Source: Streptomyces sp. ISL-43
Lineage (GTDB): Bacteria > Actinomycetota > Actinomycetes > Streptomycetales > Streptomycetaceae
DNA: 64,000 nt
Direction of reading: 5' to 3'
Assembly: GCF_018614195.1 (NCBI RefSeq)
Contig: NZ_JAGGOT010000071.1
Location: 62,001-126,000, forward strand
Position 1 is the stretch's first letter. Every line of letters begins with the position of its first letter. Positions 36,480-44,946 of the stretch are shown piece by piece. A model generated the notes under the pieces. That model made no database searches and was not told where the DNA came from. It saw only the letters and a program-made list of their open reading frames with translations. Both the position numbers and the translations under genes were made by a program.

Positions 36480-37553
36480 TCAGCCGCCCGTCGCCGGGGA
36501 CTTCTTCGCCGAGGCGGGGATCGTCCGGTCGTTGCGCAGGGCTTCCCACAGCTGGCCGGCCTGCGGCTCCGCCGCTATGACGCGGTTCCGGTCGATCTTG
36601 TCGTAGGCGACCGGCAGCATGATGGTCTCCATGGTGTCGGGGTCCACGCCCTTCATGCTCTGGGCGAAGTCCGACAGGCCCTTCAGGGAGCCGAGTTCGG
36701 AGTCGGTGGTCAGCGACTTGGTGCCGGCGTCGGCGAGCTTGTAGAGCCGGGCCGGGTTGCCGAAGGTGTCCTGCCGCTTGATCTCGGACAGCATCGCCAT
36801 CATGAACTCCTGCTGCAGGCCTATGCGTCCGAGGTCGCTGCCGTCGCCGTAGCCGTGGCGGGTACGGACGAACTTGAGGGAGTCGGTGCCGTCCAGGCGG
36901 TGCGTGCCCGGGTCCAGCTTCAGGCCGCCCGATCCGCCGTTGATCGGCTTCTCGATGGTGACGTTCACTCCGCCGAGCGCGTCCACCAGGCCCTTGAAGC
37001 CGGCGAAGTCCACCTCGACGAAGTGGTCGACGCGGATGCCCGACATCTGCTCGACGGTCTTGACGACACAGGCGGGGCCGGCCACGGAGTAGACGGAGTT
37101 GAACATGACGCGGTTCGCCGTCTTGACGGTCTTGCCGTCGCCGTCCTTGCACTCGGGCCGGGTCACGAGGGTGTCGCGCGGGATGCTCACCGCGGTTGCC
37201 TTCTTACGGCCCTCGGGTACGTGCACGAGCATCGCGGTGTCCGAGCGGGCGCCGCTGACGTCGCCGTGGTCGAGCTCGGCGTTGGCCCCGGCGCGCGAGT
37301 CGGAGCCCAGTACGAGGATGTTCTGCGCACCGGCGACGACCTTCGCCGGCCGGTTGTCGACACCGATCGCCTGGTCCAGGTCGACGCTGTCGATGTTGCC
37401 GTTGAGGTGGCTGTACGCCCACCAGCCGGCGCCGCCGGCTATGAGGAGCAGGGCGAGCAGAACAAGTGCGACGACACGGAACACCCGCTTCTTGCGGCTG
37501 CTTCTTCGCGGGGCCTTGCGGGAGCGCGGAGGTGCGTCGGTTGCCTGAGTCAT
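36480..37553 (-). CDS. LytR-CpsA-Psr (LCP) family wall-polymer ligase
   Basis: The 357-residue type II membrane protein has a basic N-terminus (RSRKAPRRSSRKKRVFR), one helix (about residues 27-47) and an extracytoplasmic LCP domain. Catalytic/polyprenyl-binding residues are visible: LGSDSRAG, SIPRDTLV, HFVEVDFAGFKGLVDALGGV and VRTRHGYGDGSDLGRIGLQQ. LCP enzymes transfer undecaprenyl-linked glycopolymers (teichoic acids, arabinogalactan, capsule) onto peptidoglycan. ATG 37553 follows GAGGACACC. It is divergent from the propeller protein that opens the polyol-phosphate polymer locus, and may ligate that product. Confidence 0.9.
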   Translation of the reverse strand: MTQATDAPPRSRKAPRRSSRKKRVFRVVALVLLALLLIAGGAGWWAYSHLNGNIDSVDLDQAIGVDNRPAKVVAGAQNILVLGSDSRAGANAELDHGDVSGARSDTAMLVHVPEGRKKATAVSIPRDTLVTRPECKDGDGKTVKTANRVMFNSVYSVAGPACVVKTVEQMSGIRVDHFVEVDFAGFKGLVDALGGVNVTIEKPINGGSGGLKLDPGTHRLDGTDSLKFVRTRHGYGDGSDLGRIGLQQEFMMAMLSEIKRQDTFGNPARLYKLADAGTKSLTTDSELGSLKGLSDFAQSMKGVDPDTMETIMLPVAYDKIDRNRVIAAEPQAGQLWEALRNDRTIPASAKKSPATGG

Positions 37554-37796
37554 GCCGTAGGTGTCCTCTGATCCCGGTGGTCGGCGGTCGTAGGATGCGA
37601 GCGCCAGCATGGTGGGGAGGCGCGAGCGGCCGGATCGCGTGTGCGGCGGACCTCGAGCCGGGTACTGGAGTCGCCCGCGCGGCGCGTTTACCGGGGCCAC
37701 TATAGGCAAACGTGCACGTCGAACGGGAGTGCCCCTATCGTGGGCGCCGATCACATGCGGAAACACACGGCGGGCAAGGAAAAAGGAGCGGGATCC

Positions 37797-39356
37797 ATGG
37801 GGTACTCGGCCGGTCGTCGACGAGGTGACCGCCACGGCACTGAGCCGCAGCCCACGAGGCAGCTCGCGGGAGCGGCCGAAAGCAGCCGGATCCTCATCGT
37901 CACCCCCGGGCCGGGCACGGCCGCCGTGTTCCTGCGCGAGGAACCGGGTACCGGGCCGGTCACCGTGCTGTGCCTCGAGGCCGGTACCGCTCAGGAGCGG
38001 GCCGATTTCACCCGGGCCGCCGAGGAGGCCGCCGGCCGGGGCTGCCCCGTGGACGGCCCCCCGCGAACCCTGCCCGCGGACGATCCGGTCCGGGCGCTGC
38101 TGCGCGAACTGCGCGCCGTGGCGCCGGACCGGGTACTGACCTGCGACCCGCTGGCCCTTCGGGAGGAGGGCGCGCGGGGGGAGCGGGAGAGCGCCCTGGC
38201 GATCGCCGTGCTCGACGCGGTCGAGGAGTACCAGGCCGAGACCGGGCGCCCCGTCTTCACCGACTGCCGGGTCCTGGACACCGAGGCCTGGCCGGCCCCC
38301 GCCTCGCGCTCGCGGTATCCGGCGCCCTCCGCCTGGGCGGTTTGCGGCAGCGACGGCAGGGTCTCCGCCTATCTGCCGGTACCGGGCGCGGTGGCCCGGT
38401 GGACCGAGGGCGCCGACGGGAACTGGACGGGGCCGGAGTTGCTGGAGGCCCCCGGCATGCTGCCCGCGCTGACGGTCCTGCAGGATCCCGACGGCTATGT
38501 CGAGCTGATGGGCCTGCGTCGGACCGGGCCGGCCGACGGCGAGTGGAACATCGACGTCGGGCACGTGACCCAGTACCAGTCGGGCCGGCCGCCGGGCCCC
38601 TGGTACCACCAGATGAACCCGCACCGCTCCGAGCCGCTGCGCGGGCGCTTCATCGGCGTCCCGGTCGCCGCCTACGACGCCGACGGGACGCTGCACGTCT
38701 TCGTCCGCAACGACGGGCACCACGTGAACGCCTGCCGCAGGCGGCCCGACGGGGTCTGGTCGAGCTGGGGCCTGCTCAGGGGCGCCAGGGTCGAGGACGA
38801 GATGGTCGCGCTGCGGGGTGCGGACGGGAAGGTCGAGCTCTACGCACGCCACGAGGGCAAGCCGGGCCTGGTCCGCTGGCACCGCCCCGACGCGAGGTGG
38901 GCGGTGGACCTCAGCCCGAACGTCCATGCCCTCGCGGGGAGTCTCGCCGCGGCGCCCGAGAGCGGGGCGCTCAGGTACCGGTACGCCGAGAGCGGCGAGC
39001 TGTGCCAGTGGCCGCTCGGCTCGTACGGGCCGATGAGCCTGAACGGCCCGGCGGCGCGCGGCAGGGCGAACGGCGCGGCGGGCGTCCACATCGACGGCTG
39101 GAGCTGCACGGTGCTGGCCGTCGAGGACGAGCAGGGAAACTGCGCGATCGGGGCGTATGTGGACGGACGCCCCGACGGCGGGGTTTGGTGGATTTCCACC
39201 GCCCAGCGGGCCCTGATGCCTCCCGTGGCCGTTCGGAAGCACGACGGAACGGTGATCGTCATCACAATCGGGTCCGGAGCCCGTCTCGCGGTGGCGCGAC
39301 AGGTGACCAATGGCCCGGGGCTGGAATTCGAGCCCTGGCTTGATCTATCCCGCTGA
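37797..39356 (+). CDS. Beta-propeller (lectin-like) protein with degenerate PIG-L-like N-terminus
   Basis: In this 519-residue protein, residues ~30-165 follow the pattern of PIG-L deacetylases (SRILIVTPGPGTAAVFLRE; VTVLCLEAGTAQ; LRAVAPDRVLTCDP), but the catalytic HPDD is TPGPG here, so no Zn-dependent activity is expected. Residues ~180-519 contain repeating propeller blades (VARWTEGADGNWTGPELLE, WYHQMNPHRSEPLRGR, WSSWGLLRGA, VRWHRPDARW) like fucose-lectin/PLL repeats. I see no signal peptide. ATG 37797 has AAGGAG 9 bases upstream. It could be a sugar- or polymer-binding scaffold in the adjacent wall-polymer locus. The PIG-L relation is tentative; the propeller is more secure. Confidence 0.6.
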   Translation: MGYSAGRRRGDRHGTEPQPTRQLAGAAESSRILIVTPGPGTAAVFLREEPGTGPVTVLCLEAGTAQERADFTRAAEEAAGRGCPVDGPPRTLPADDPVRALLRELRAVAPDRVLTCDPLALREEGARGERESALAIAVLDAVEEYQAETGRPVFTDCRVLDTEAWPAPASRSRYPAPSAWAVCGSDGRVSAYLPVPGAVARWTEGADGNWTGPELLEAPGMLPALTVLQDPDGYVELMGLRRTGPADGEWNIDVGHVTQYQSGRPPGPWYHQMNPHRSEPLRGRFIGVPVAAYDADGTLHVFVRNDGHHVNACRRRPDGVWSSWGLLRGARVEDEMVALRGADGKVELYARHEGKPGLVRWHRPDARWAVDLSPNVHALAGSLAAAPESGALRYRYAESGELCQWPLGSYGPMSLNGPAARGRANGAAGVHIDGWSCTVLAVEDEQGNCAIGAYVDGRPDGGVWWISTAQRALMPPVAVRKHDGTVIVITIGSGARLAVARQVTNGPGLEFEPWLDLSR

Positions 39357-39416
39357 CGGGGGCGGACGGGGCGAGTCCGCAAGGGACTCAAGCCCGCTCA
39401 GGGTTTTATCCGTTAC

Positions 39417-39569
39417 TTACCTGTTACCTGATTGAGGGGTACGATCGCCACTCCAGGTAAAGGTCGGGTGAAGGCTTGATGCCGTCACGGGGAAGCCTTT
39501 CGAACGTCATCGCGACGTCCGGACCCGTTGGTTGATGCGGCCTCAGCCCCAGAGAGAAGAGGTCGAAGC
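39417..39569 (+). promoter_or_regulatory. Promoter and structured leader of the TagF-like gene
   Basis: TTACCT (39417), 17-bp spacer and TACGAT (39440-39445) give a good promoter; transcription would start near 39452, leaving a leader of about 118 nt. The leader holds a hairpin AAGGCTT/AAGCCTT and an ACGTC/GACGT stem. Just upstream TTACCTG is directly repeated (39417-39430). A GAGTCC/GGACTC hairpin (39373-39389) follows the preceding gene and may terminate it. Confidence 0.45.
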
Positions 39570-41690
39570 GTGATTGCCGCGCTGATTCGCCATGCGGAGA
39601 TCAGCAAGGACCGGAACGTTCTCGTTCTCCTCCTGCTGCTGGGCAGCTATCTGGGCATGCTCGTCGCAGCCGTGCTCGGTATGTTCTGGGTTTTCACCGC
39701 AGCGCTCGCAGGCAGTTACTTTTCGGACATCTATCTCCACAAGCACGAGCCGGACCTCGTCAAGTTCCTCGGCAAGCTCAAGTGGGGCCTCAGTATCCGC
39801 GTCATGGTGCGCGAACTGGCCGTCCTGGTCGTCCTGCGCGGTGTAACCGGCGTCGGCGGCGAGGAATTCATCGTCGTCTTCCTCGGCTTCGTCGCGGTAC
39901 ACGCGCTGCGTCTCGCCTACACGTTCCTGTGCATGTTCATCAAGCGCCGCCGAGCGCTGCCGGTCCGCGTGCGCAACCTGGACCTGAGCAAGCTCAGCAT
40001 GCCGGAGCCGCCCCCGGAGCGCGCGTTCAAGAGCTACGAGCGCAAACTGCTGTACCTGGACACCGGTGTCATCATCGGCGCGCTCGTCACCGAGTACACG
40101 GCCGTCGTCGGCTTCAGCGTTCTCGGCGTCGCCCTCTCCGTCACCATCGCCGTGGTCGGCATGCTCATGCTGCTGCCCACCGTCAGCGCGTGCCGCAAGG
40201 TCCCGAGCCACGAGCGTACCTTCAAGATCCTCAACGAGCAGGTCGCCAAGTACCAGCCCGAGGTCGTCCTTTACTTCAGCTACGCGGCCGGAGCGCGCGA
40301 CTCCGCGTACCAGGTCAACATGTGGCTGGATACCCTCGCGCGCCTCGGCCGCCGTCCGCTCATCGTGCTCCGCGAGGTCACCACGCTGCGCTTCCTCGCG
40401 TACACCCCGCTGCCGGTGGTCTGCATACCCAAGGCCGACGACCTCAGCCTGCTCGAACTTCCCGACGCGAGGGTGATCCTCTACCCCGCCAACGCGGGCA
40501 AGAACGTGCACATGCTGCGCATCGCCGAGGCCAAGCACGTCTTCATCGGACACGGCGACAGCGACAAGCTCGCCAGTTCCAACCGCGTCAGCAAGGTCTA
40601 CGACGAGATATGGACCGCCGGCGAGGCCGGCGAGGACCGCTACCAGCGACTGCGCGGCACCATCCCTTCCTCGGCCGTCGTGCGCGTGGGCCGCCCGCAG
40701 CTCCACGCCGTCGAGACCGTCGGGCCGCGCCCGCCGGAGCACATGACCACCATCATGTACGCGCCCACCTGGGAAGGCTGGACGGCCGACCCCTACCACA
40801 CCTCTCTCGTCCTGATGGGCGTGAAGATCATCCGGATGCTGCTGAACCAGGCCGACCCGGTCCGGATCATCTACAAGCCGCACCCGCTGACGGGCAAGCG
40901 CTCCGCCGAGGCCACGCGCGCCCACCGCAAGATCGTCGAGATGCTCGAGGCCGACAACGCCCGCCGCGACAAGCTCGCCGGCACCAACGCGGGCAAGTCC
41001 CTGGCCCGGGGCGACAAGAAGCTCTCCGAGCTCGAAGCGCGGATGGGCAAGCTCAAGGCCTGGACCGTCGTCGGCGTGTACGGCGTCTGGGACAAGGACC
41101 GTGCCGCCCTGGCCAAGCCGCCGAAGGAGGGCTGGGACGCCCTGCAGAGCGAGTGGCACGACACCTTCTGGCGGTCCCGCGGAGGCGACCGGCACCAGGT
41201 CGTCACCGGCCAGCTGCCCTCCCTGTACAGCTGCTACAACGAGTCCGACCTGATGATCAGCGACATCTCCAGCGTCGTGTCGGACTTCGTGCAGAGCGAG
41301 AAGCCGTACGCGGTCTCCAACCCCTCCGGCATGGACCCCGAGCTCTTCAAGCAGCTCAACCCGGCGGCGTCGGCGGCGTACATCCTCGGCCCGGCCTGCG
41401 ACGAACTGCTCCAGTGCGTGGACGCCGCCGACATGGCGGGCGGTGACCGGCTCGCCGACCACCGCGCGATCCTCAAGCGCTACCTGCTCGGCGACGGGGA
41501 CTCGATGGTCCGCTTCAACGACGCGGTCAACGCGCTCTTCGCACAGGGCATCACGGAGTTCCCGTCCGGAGAGATCGCGGAACCGATCCTGGCGAACCCG
41601 TTCACCCGGGGCCGCACCGTGATGCACGACGAGACCATGCCGATCCGAGTGATCAGACAACAGCCGCACTCCATGCAGCAGTACTTCTGA
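39570..41690 (+). CDS. CDP-glycerol/ribitol polyol-phosphotransferase (TagF-like) with membrane N-terminus
   Basis: The 706-residue protein has an N-terminal hydrophobic region (about residues 10-200, several helices) followed by a TagF/TarL-type polymerase domain. Readable motifs are HVFIGHGDSDK, MYAPTWEGW, IIYKPHPLTGK and the late SDLMISDISSVVSDFVQSEKPYAV that binds the CDP-polyol. Between the last two there is an insertion of about 100 residues (from EATRAHRKIVEMLEADN to GVYGVWDKD). It would polymerise glycerol- or ribitol-phosphate onto a lipid carrier at the membrane. A CDP-ribitol-type synthase gene follows 83 bp downstream. GTG 39570 lies behind GAAGAGG. Membrane spanning and insertion are unusual for TagF proteins. 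Confidence 0.82.
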   Translation: MIAALIRHAEISKDRNVLVLLLLLGSYLGMLVAAVLGMFWVFTAALAGSYFSDIYLHKHEPDLVKFLGKLKWGLSIRVMVRELAVLVVLRGVTGVGGEEFIVVFLGFVAVHALRLAYTFLCMFIKRRRALPVRVRNLDLSKLSMPEPPPERAFKSYERKLLYLDTGVIIGALVTEYTAVVGFSVLGVALSVTIAVVGMLMLLPTVSACRKVPSHERTFKILNEQVAKYQPEVVLYFSYAAGARDSAYQVNMWLDTLARLGRRPLIVLREVTTLRFLAYTPLPVVCIPKADDLSLLELPDARVILYPANAGKNVHMLRIAEAKHVFIGHGDSDKLASSNRVSKVYDEIWTAGEAGEDRYQRLRGTIPSSAVVRVGRPQLHAVETVGPRPPEHMTTIMYAPTWEGWTADPYHTSLVLMGVKIIRMLLNQADPVRIIYKPHPLTGKRSAEATRAHRKIVEMLEADNARRDKLAGTNAGKSLARGDKKLSELEARMGKLKAWTVVGVYGVWDKDRAALAKPPKEGWDALQSEWHDTFWRSRGGDRHQVVTGQLPSLYSCYNESDLMISDISSVVSDFVQSEKPYAVSNPSGMDPELFKQLNPAASAAYILGPACDELLQCVDAADMAGGDRLADHRAILKRYLLGDGDSMVRFNDAVNALFAQGITEFPSGEIAEPILANPFTRGRTVMHDETMPIRVIRQQPHSMQQYF

Positions 41691-41773
41691 GCCCCACGCT
41701 CCGAGCCGCCGCCCGGCTCCCGCCGGCTCCGCCGGCAACCCGTACACCCCCGTTCAATCCTCAAGGAGTCGAC

Positions 41774-43258
41774 TTGTCCCGCAACGCCCGTACCATCGCC
41801 GTGGTTCTCGCCGGCGGTACCGGTCAAAGGGTCGGTCTCGCCATCCCCAAGCAGCTCGTCAAGATCGCCGGCCGGACGATCCTCGAGCACACGCTCACGA
41901 TCTTCCAGGACAACGGCTCGGTCGACGAGATCCTCGTCGTCATGCACGCCGACTACGTCGAGGAGGTCGAGCGCATCGTCGCGGCGGCGGGCCTCGACAA
42001 GGTGACCGGGGTCATCGCGGGCGGCTCCACGCGCAACGAGACGACCTGCCGGGCCATCGACGCCGTCGCCTCCACGCTGGCCGAGGGCGATCCGGACCCC
42101 AAGCTCCTCTTCCACGACGCGGTCCGCCCGCTGCTCTCGCAGCGCGTCATCGACGACTGCGTGGTGGCCCTGGAGAGGTACGAGGCCGTGGACGTGGCCA
42201 TCCCGTCCGCCGACACCATCATCGTCACCCGCACCCACGGCGACGACGGCGAGTTCATCACCGAGATCCCGGACCGCTCCCGGCTGCGCCGCGGCCAGAC
42301 GCCCCAGGGCTTCCTGCTGTCGACGATCCGCCGCGCCTACTCCGTGGCCGCCGGCGACCCGAACTTCGAAGCCACCGACGACTGCTCCGTCGTCCTGCGC
42401 TACCTGCCCGACGTACCGATCCACGTGGTCGAGGGCGAAGAGCACAACATGAAGGTGACCCACCCGGTCGACATCTTCATCGCCGACAAGTTCTTCCAGC
42501 TCGCCCACCAGGCCGCCCCCGCGCACGGCGACGACGAGACCTACCGCGCCGCGCTGGCCGGCAAGAGCCTCGTCGTCTTCGGCGCCAGCTACGGCATAGG
42601 CGCCGACGTCGCCGACTTCGCCGAGTCCTACGGCGCCACCGTCTTCCGCTTCAGCCGCTCCGGCACGGGCACCTACGTCGAGGACCCCACCCACGTGGAG
42701 AAGGCCCTGGCCGAGGCCTACGACAGCGCCGGACGGATCGACTACGTCGTCAACACCGCGGGCGTGCTGCGCACCGGCAAGCTCGCCGAGACCGACCACG
42801 AGACCATCGAGACGGCGACCCTCGTCAACTACCTCGCGCCGGTCCACATCGCCCGCGCCAGCCACCAGTACCTCGCCAAGACCGGCGGCCAGCTGCTCCT
42901 GTACACCTCCAGCAGCTACACCCGCGGCCGTGCCGGCTACAGCCTCTACTCCTCCGCCAAGGCCGCCACGGTCAACCTGACCCAGGCGCTGGCCGACGAG
43001 TGGGCCGCCGACGGCATCCGCGTCAACTGCGTCAACCCCGAGCGGACCCGCACCCCGATGCGCACCAAGGCGTTCGGCCAGGAGCCCGCGGACTCGCTGC
43101 TGACCTCCGAGTCCGTCGCCCGCACCTCGGTCGACGTCCTCATCTCGCAGTTCACCGGGCACGTGATCGACGTACGCCGGCTGGACCCCTTCAAGACGGT
43201 GGCGGTGCCCGAGGGCGACCTCGCGGACGCCTTCGCGAAGTCCGAAGACGAGATCTGA
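41774..43258 (+). CDS. Bifunctional cytidylyltransferase (TarI/IspD-like) - SDR reductase
   Basis: The 494-residue fusion has an N-terminal IspD/TarI nucleotidyltransferase (about residues 1-235; VVLAGGTGQRVGLAIPKQLVKIAGR and FHDAVRPLLSQRV), then a short-chain dehydrogenase (about 255-490) with cofactor motif VVFGASYGIGADVA and catalytic Ser, Tyr, Lys in LLYTSSSYTRGRAGYSLYSSAK. Haemophilus Bcs1/Acs1-type enzymes use this fusion to reduce ribulose-5-phosphate and make CDP-ribitol. This gene probably supplies the activated polyol for the TagF-like polymerase. The start is TTG 41774, with AAGGAG 5 bases upstream, a rare initiation codon choice. Ribitol is inferred from the fusion type. Confidence 0.85.
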   Translation: MSRNARTIAVVLAGGTGQRVGLAIPKQLVKIAGRTILEHTLTIFQDNGSVDEILVVMHADYVEEVERIVAAAGLDKVTGVIAGGSTRNETTCRAIDAVASTLAEGDPDPKLLFHDAVRPLLSQRVIDDCVVALERYEAVDVAIPSADTIIVTRTHGDDGEFITEIPDRSRLRRGQTPQGFLLSTIRRAYSVAAGDPNFEATDDCSVVLRYLPDVPIHVVEGEEHNMKVTHPVDIFIADKFFQLAHQAAPAHGDDETYRAALAGKSLVVFGASYGIGADVADFAESYGATVFRFSRSGTGTYVEDPTHVEKALAEAYDSAGRIDYVVNTAGVLRTGKLAETDHETIETATLVNYLAPVHIARASHQYLAKTGGQLLLYTSSSYTRGRAGYSLYSSAKAATVNLTQALADEWAADGIRVNCVNPERTRTPMRTKAFGQEPADSLLTSESVARTSVDVLISQFTGHVIDVRRLDPFKTVAVPEGDLADAFAKSEDEI

Positions 43259-43263
43259 GTGCG

Positions 43264-44088
43264 ATGACGGCGATGTACGGGCAGGACGGCCCGCGCAGGC
43301 GGATGTTCGTGACGGGCGACTCCACGGTCGTGACGCGCTCGGTGGACTTCCTCCCGATGGCGGGCTGGGGGCAGACGCTGGGTCTGTTCCTCACCCCGGA
43401 CCTGGAGATAGTCAACTGCGCGCGGGCCCGGGCCAGTTCGAAGAGCTTCTACGAACGCGGCCGGTTCCAGTGGATCCTCGACCGGGTCAGCCCGGGCGAC
43501 TACGTCCTGGTCTGCTTCGGGGCCGTGGACTGGGAGCCGGAGAAGGGCCTGCACACCGAGCCCTTCGAGGAATACCAGGAGTACCTGCGCCAGATGGTGA
43601 ACCTGGCCCGTCAGGCGCAGGCCCACCCGATCCTCGTACTCACCCACGAGCGGCGTAAATACGACAAGAGCAGCAACCTGCTCCGCTTCCTCACGACCTA
43701 CCCCATGGCCATGCGAGAGGTCGCGGAGGAGACGTCCACTCCGCTGATCGACCTCTACGCCCAGAGCCTGGAGTGGTGGGACGAGCTGGGCCGGGACGCG
43801 ACCCGGGAGCTGTTCGCCTACCTCAAGCCCCACGAGAACCCCGTCGCCAACCTCAAGGGCCACGACGACACCCACATGCGTGCCGACGGAGCGGTCGAGA
43901 GCGCCCGGTTCGTCGCCCGGGCACTGCGCGACCAGGGCCTGGTCCCCGGCCACTGGGTGCGGGGACTCGACCGGCAGGAGTTCACCACCGAGGAGATCGG
44001 CTGGCTGGACGCCGACACGGCCAACCGCCTGACCAAGGAGCGGGTGGCACCGGTGCCCGAGGCGGCGCGGATCGGAGTGGAGAGATGA
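43264..44088 (+). CDS. SGNH/GDSL-like hydrolase
   Basis: This 274-residue protein resembles rhamnogalacturonan-acetylesterase-type SGNH hydrolases: block I FVTGDSTVVTR (nucleophile Ser), block II ARARASSKSF, block III VLVCFGAVDWEPE, and block V GHDDTHMRADGA with the Asp/His pair. In block III the usual GxND (Asn) reads GAVD, so the oxyanion Asn may be missing. No signal peptide is visible, so it may act in the cytoplasm on sugar nucleotides or lipid-linked units, for example removing an O-acetyl group. It starts 5 bp after the cytidylyltransferase-SDR stop and overlaps the next gene by 4 bp, so it belongs to the same operon. Confidence 0.75.
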   Translation: MTAMYGQDGPRRRMFVTGDSTVVTRSVDFLPMAGWGQTLGLFLTPDLEIVNCARARASSKSFYERGRFQWILDRVSPGDYVLVCFGAVDWEPEKGLHTEPFEEYQEYLRQMVNLARQAQAHPILVLTHERRKYDKSSNLLRFLTTYPMAMREVAEETSTPLIDLYAQSLEWWDELGRDATRELFAYLKPHENPVANLKGHDDTHMRADGAVESARFVARALRDQGLVPGHWVRGLDRQEFTTEEIGWLDADTANRLTKERVAPVPEAARIGVER

Positions 44089-44906
44089 CGTACCTGCTGA
44101 CCGTGGTCCGGATCCACGAGCCGGGCGTACCGGACAACACGGCACGTGTCGTGCTGCAGAGCGAGGCGCATCCGCGTACCTCCGTGGCGCCCGGCCAGAC
44201 CGTCGGCCTCGCGCTGACCGTGCAGGCCGGCCCCGCCGCCCGGCACGCCTACGGCTACCTCGCCGAGGACTCCATCGCCGAGGCCGCGGACGTGGTCGCC
44301 GTCTCGGGCGCCGAGTACTCGGCCACGCAGCGCTGGTACCGGGTACGCGCCCAGGCCGGTACCGCCGAGACCGCCGTACTGACCCTGCGCGTGCGCCCCG
44401 GGACGACCGCGCCCGTGCTGCGGCCCGAGATCGGCGCCGCGATCCCCGGCCAGGACCCGCGCCAGCTGCTGCGCGCCGACCCGCTCGCCCACGAGGGGGT
44501 ACGGATCCGGGGCCTGTTCGCCCCCGGCCGCACCCTGAACATCCCCCCGCACCAGGCGCACGTCCCCGCGCTGATCGAGGTCCGCCACGGACTGCCGCAG
44601 GGCACGGTGCTGATCGGGCACAGCCAGCCGTCGGCCGGCATGGTGAGCGTCACCAGGGAAGGCGCGCTCGCCTTCCAGGCCGCGCCCGGGGCGATGGGCT
44701 ACGACCACTTCCTGTACACGGTGCGATCGCCCTCGGGCGAACAGGCCGAAGGCCGGGTCGTCGTCTACATCGGTGACCTCTCCGCCACCCCCGGCCTGCT
44801 GACCCCGCCCGGGTTCAACGGCGTCGGCACGACGGGCCACCTGCCCTGGACCCAGTCGAAGGTCCACGGACCGCTGCCCTGGCCCGCGGCTTCGCTCGCC
44901 GGCTGA
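44085..44906 (+). CDS. Hypothetical protein with Ig/cadherin-like fold
   Basis: I do not recognise a firm family for this 273-residue protein. Its C-terminal half looks like a bacterial Ig/cadherin-like domain (SVTREGALAFQAAPGAMGYD then FLYTVRSPSGEQAEGRVVVYIG). The N-terminal half is a beta-rich domain (VVLQSEAHPRTSVAPGQTVG...YRVRAQAGTAETAVLTLRVRPG). No signal peptide or membrane helix is present. ATG 44085 overlaps the SGNH gene stop (ATGA), so it is translationally coupled and probably part of the same complex or pathway. A role in holding or measuring the polymer is speculation. Confidence 0.65.
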   Translation: MTYLLTVVRIHEPGVPDNTARVVLQSEAHPRTSVAPGQTVGLALTVQAGPAARHAYGYLAEDSIAEAADVVAVSGAEYSATQRWYRVRAQAGTAETAVLTLRVRPGTTAPVLRPEIGAAIPGQDPRQLLRADPLAHEGVRIRGLFAPGRTLNIPPHQAHVPALIEVRHGLPQGTVLIGHSQPSAGMVSVTREGALAFQAAPGAMGYDHFLYTVRSPSGEQAEGRVVVYIGDLSATPGLLTPPGFNGVGTTGHLPWTQSKVHGPLPWPAASLAG

Positions 44907-44946
44907 CCGCCGGGCCCCGTACCACCCCCGTACGCAACGAAGTCTG

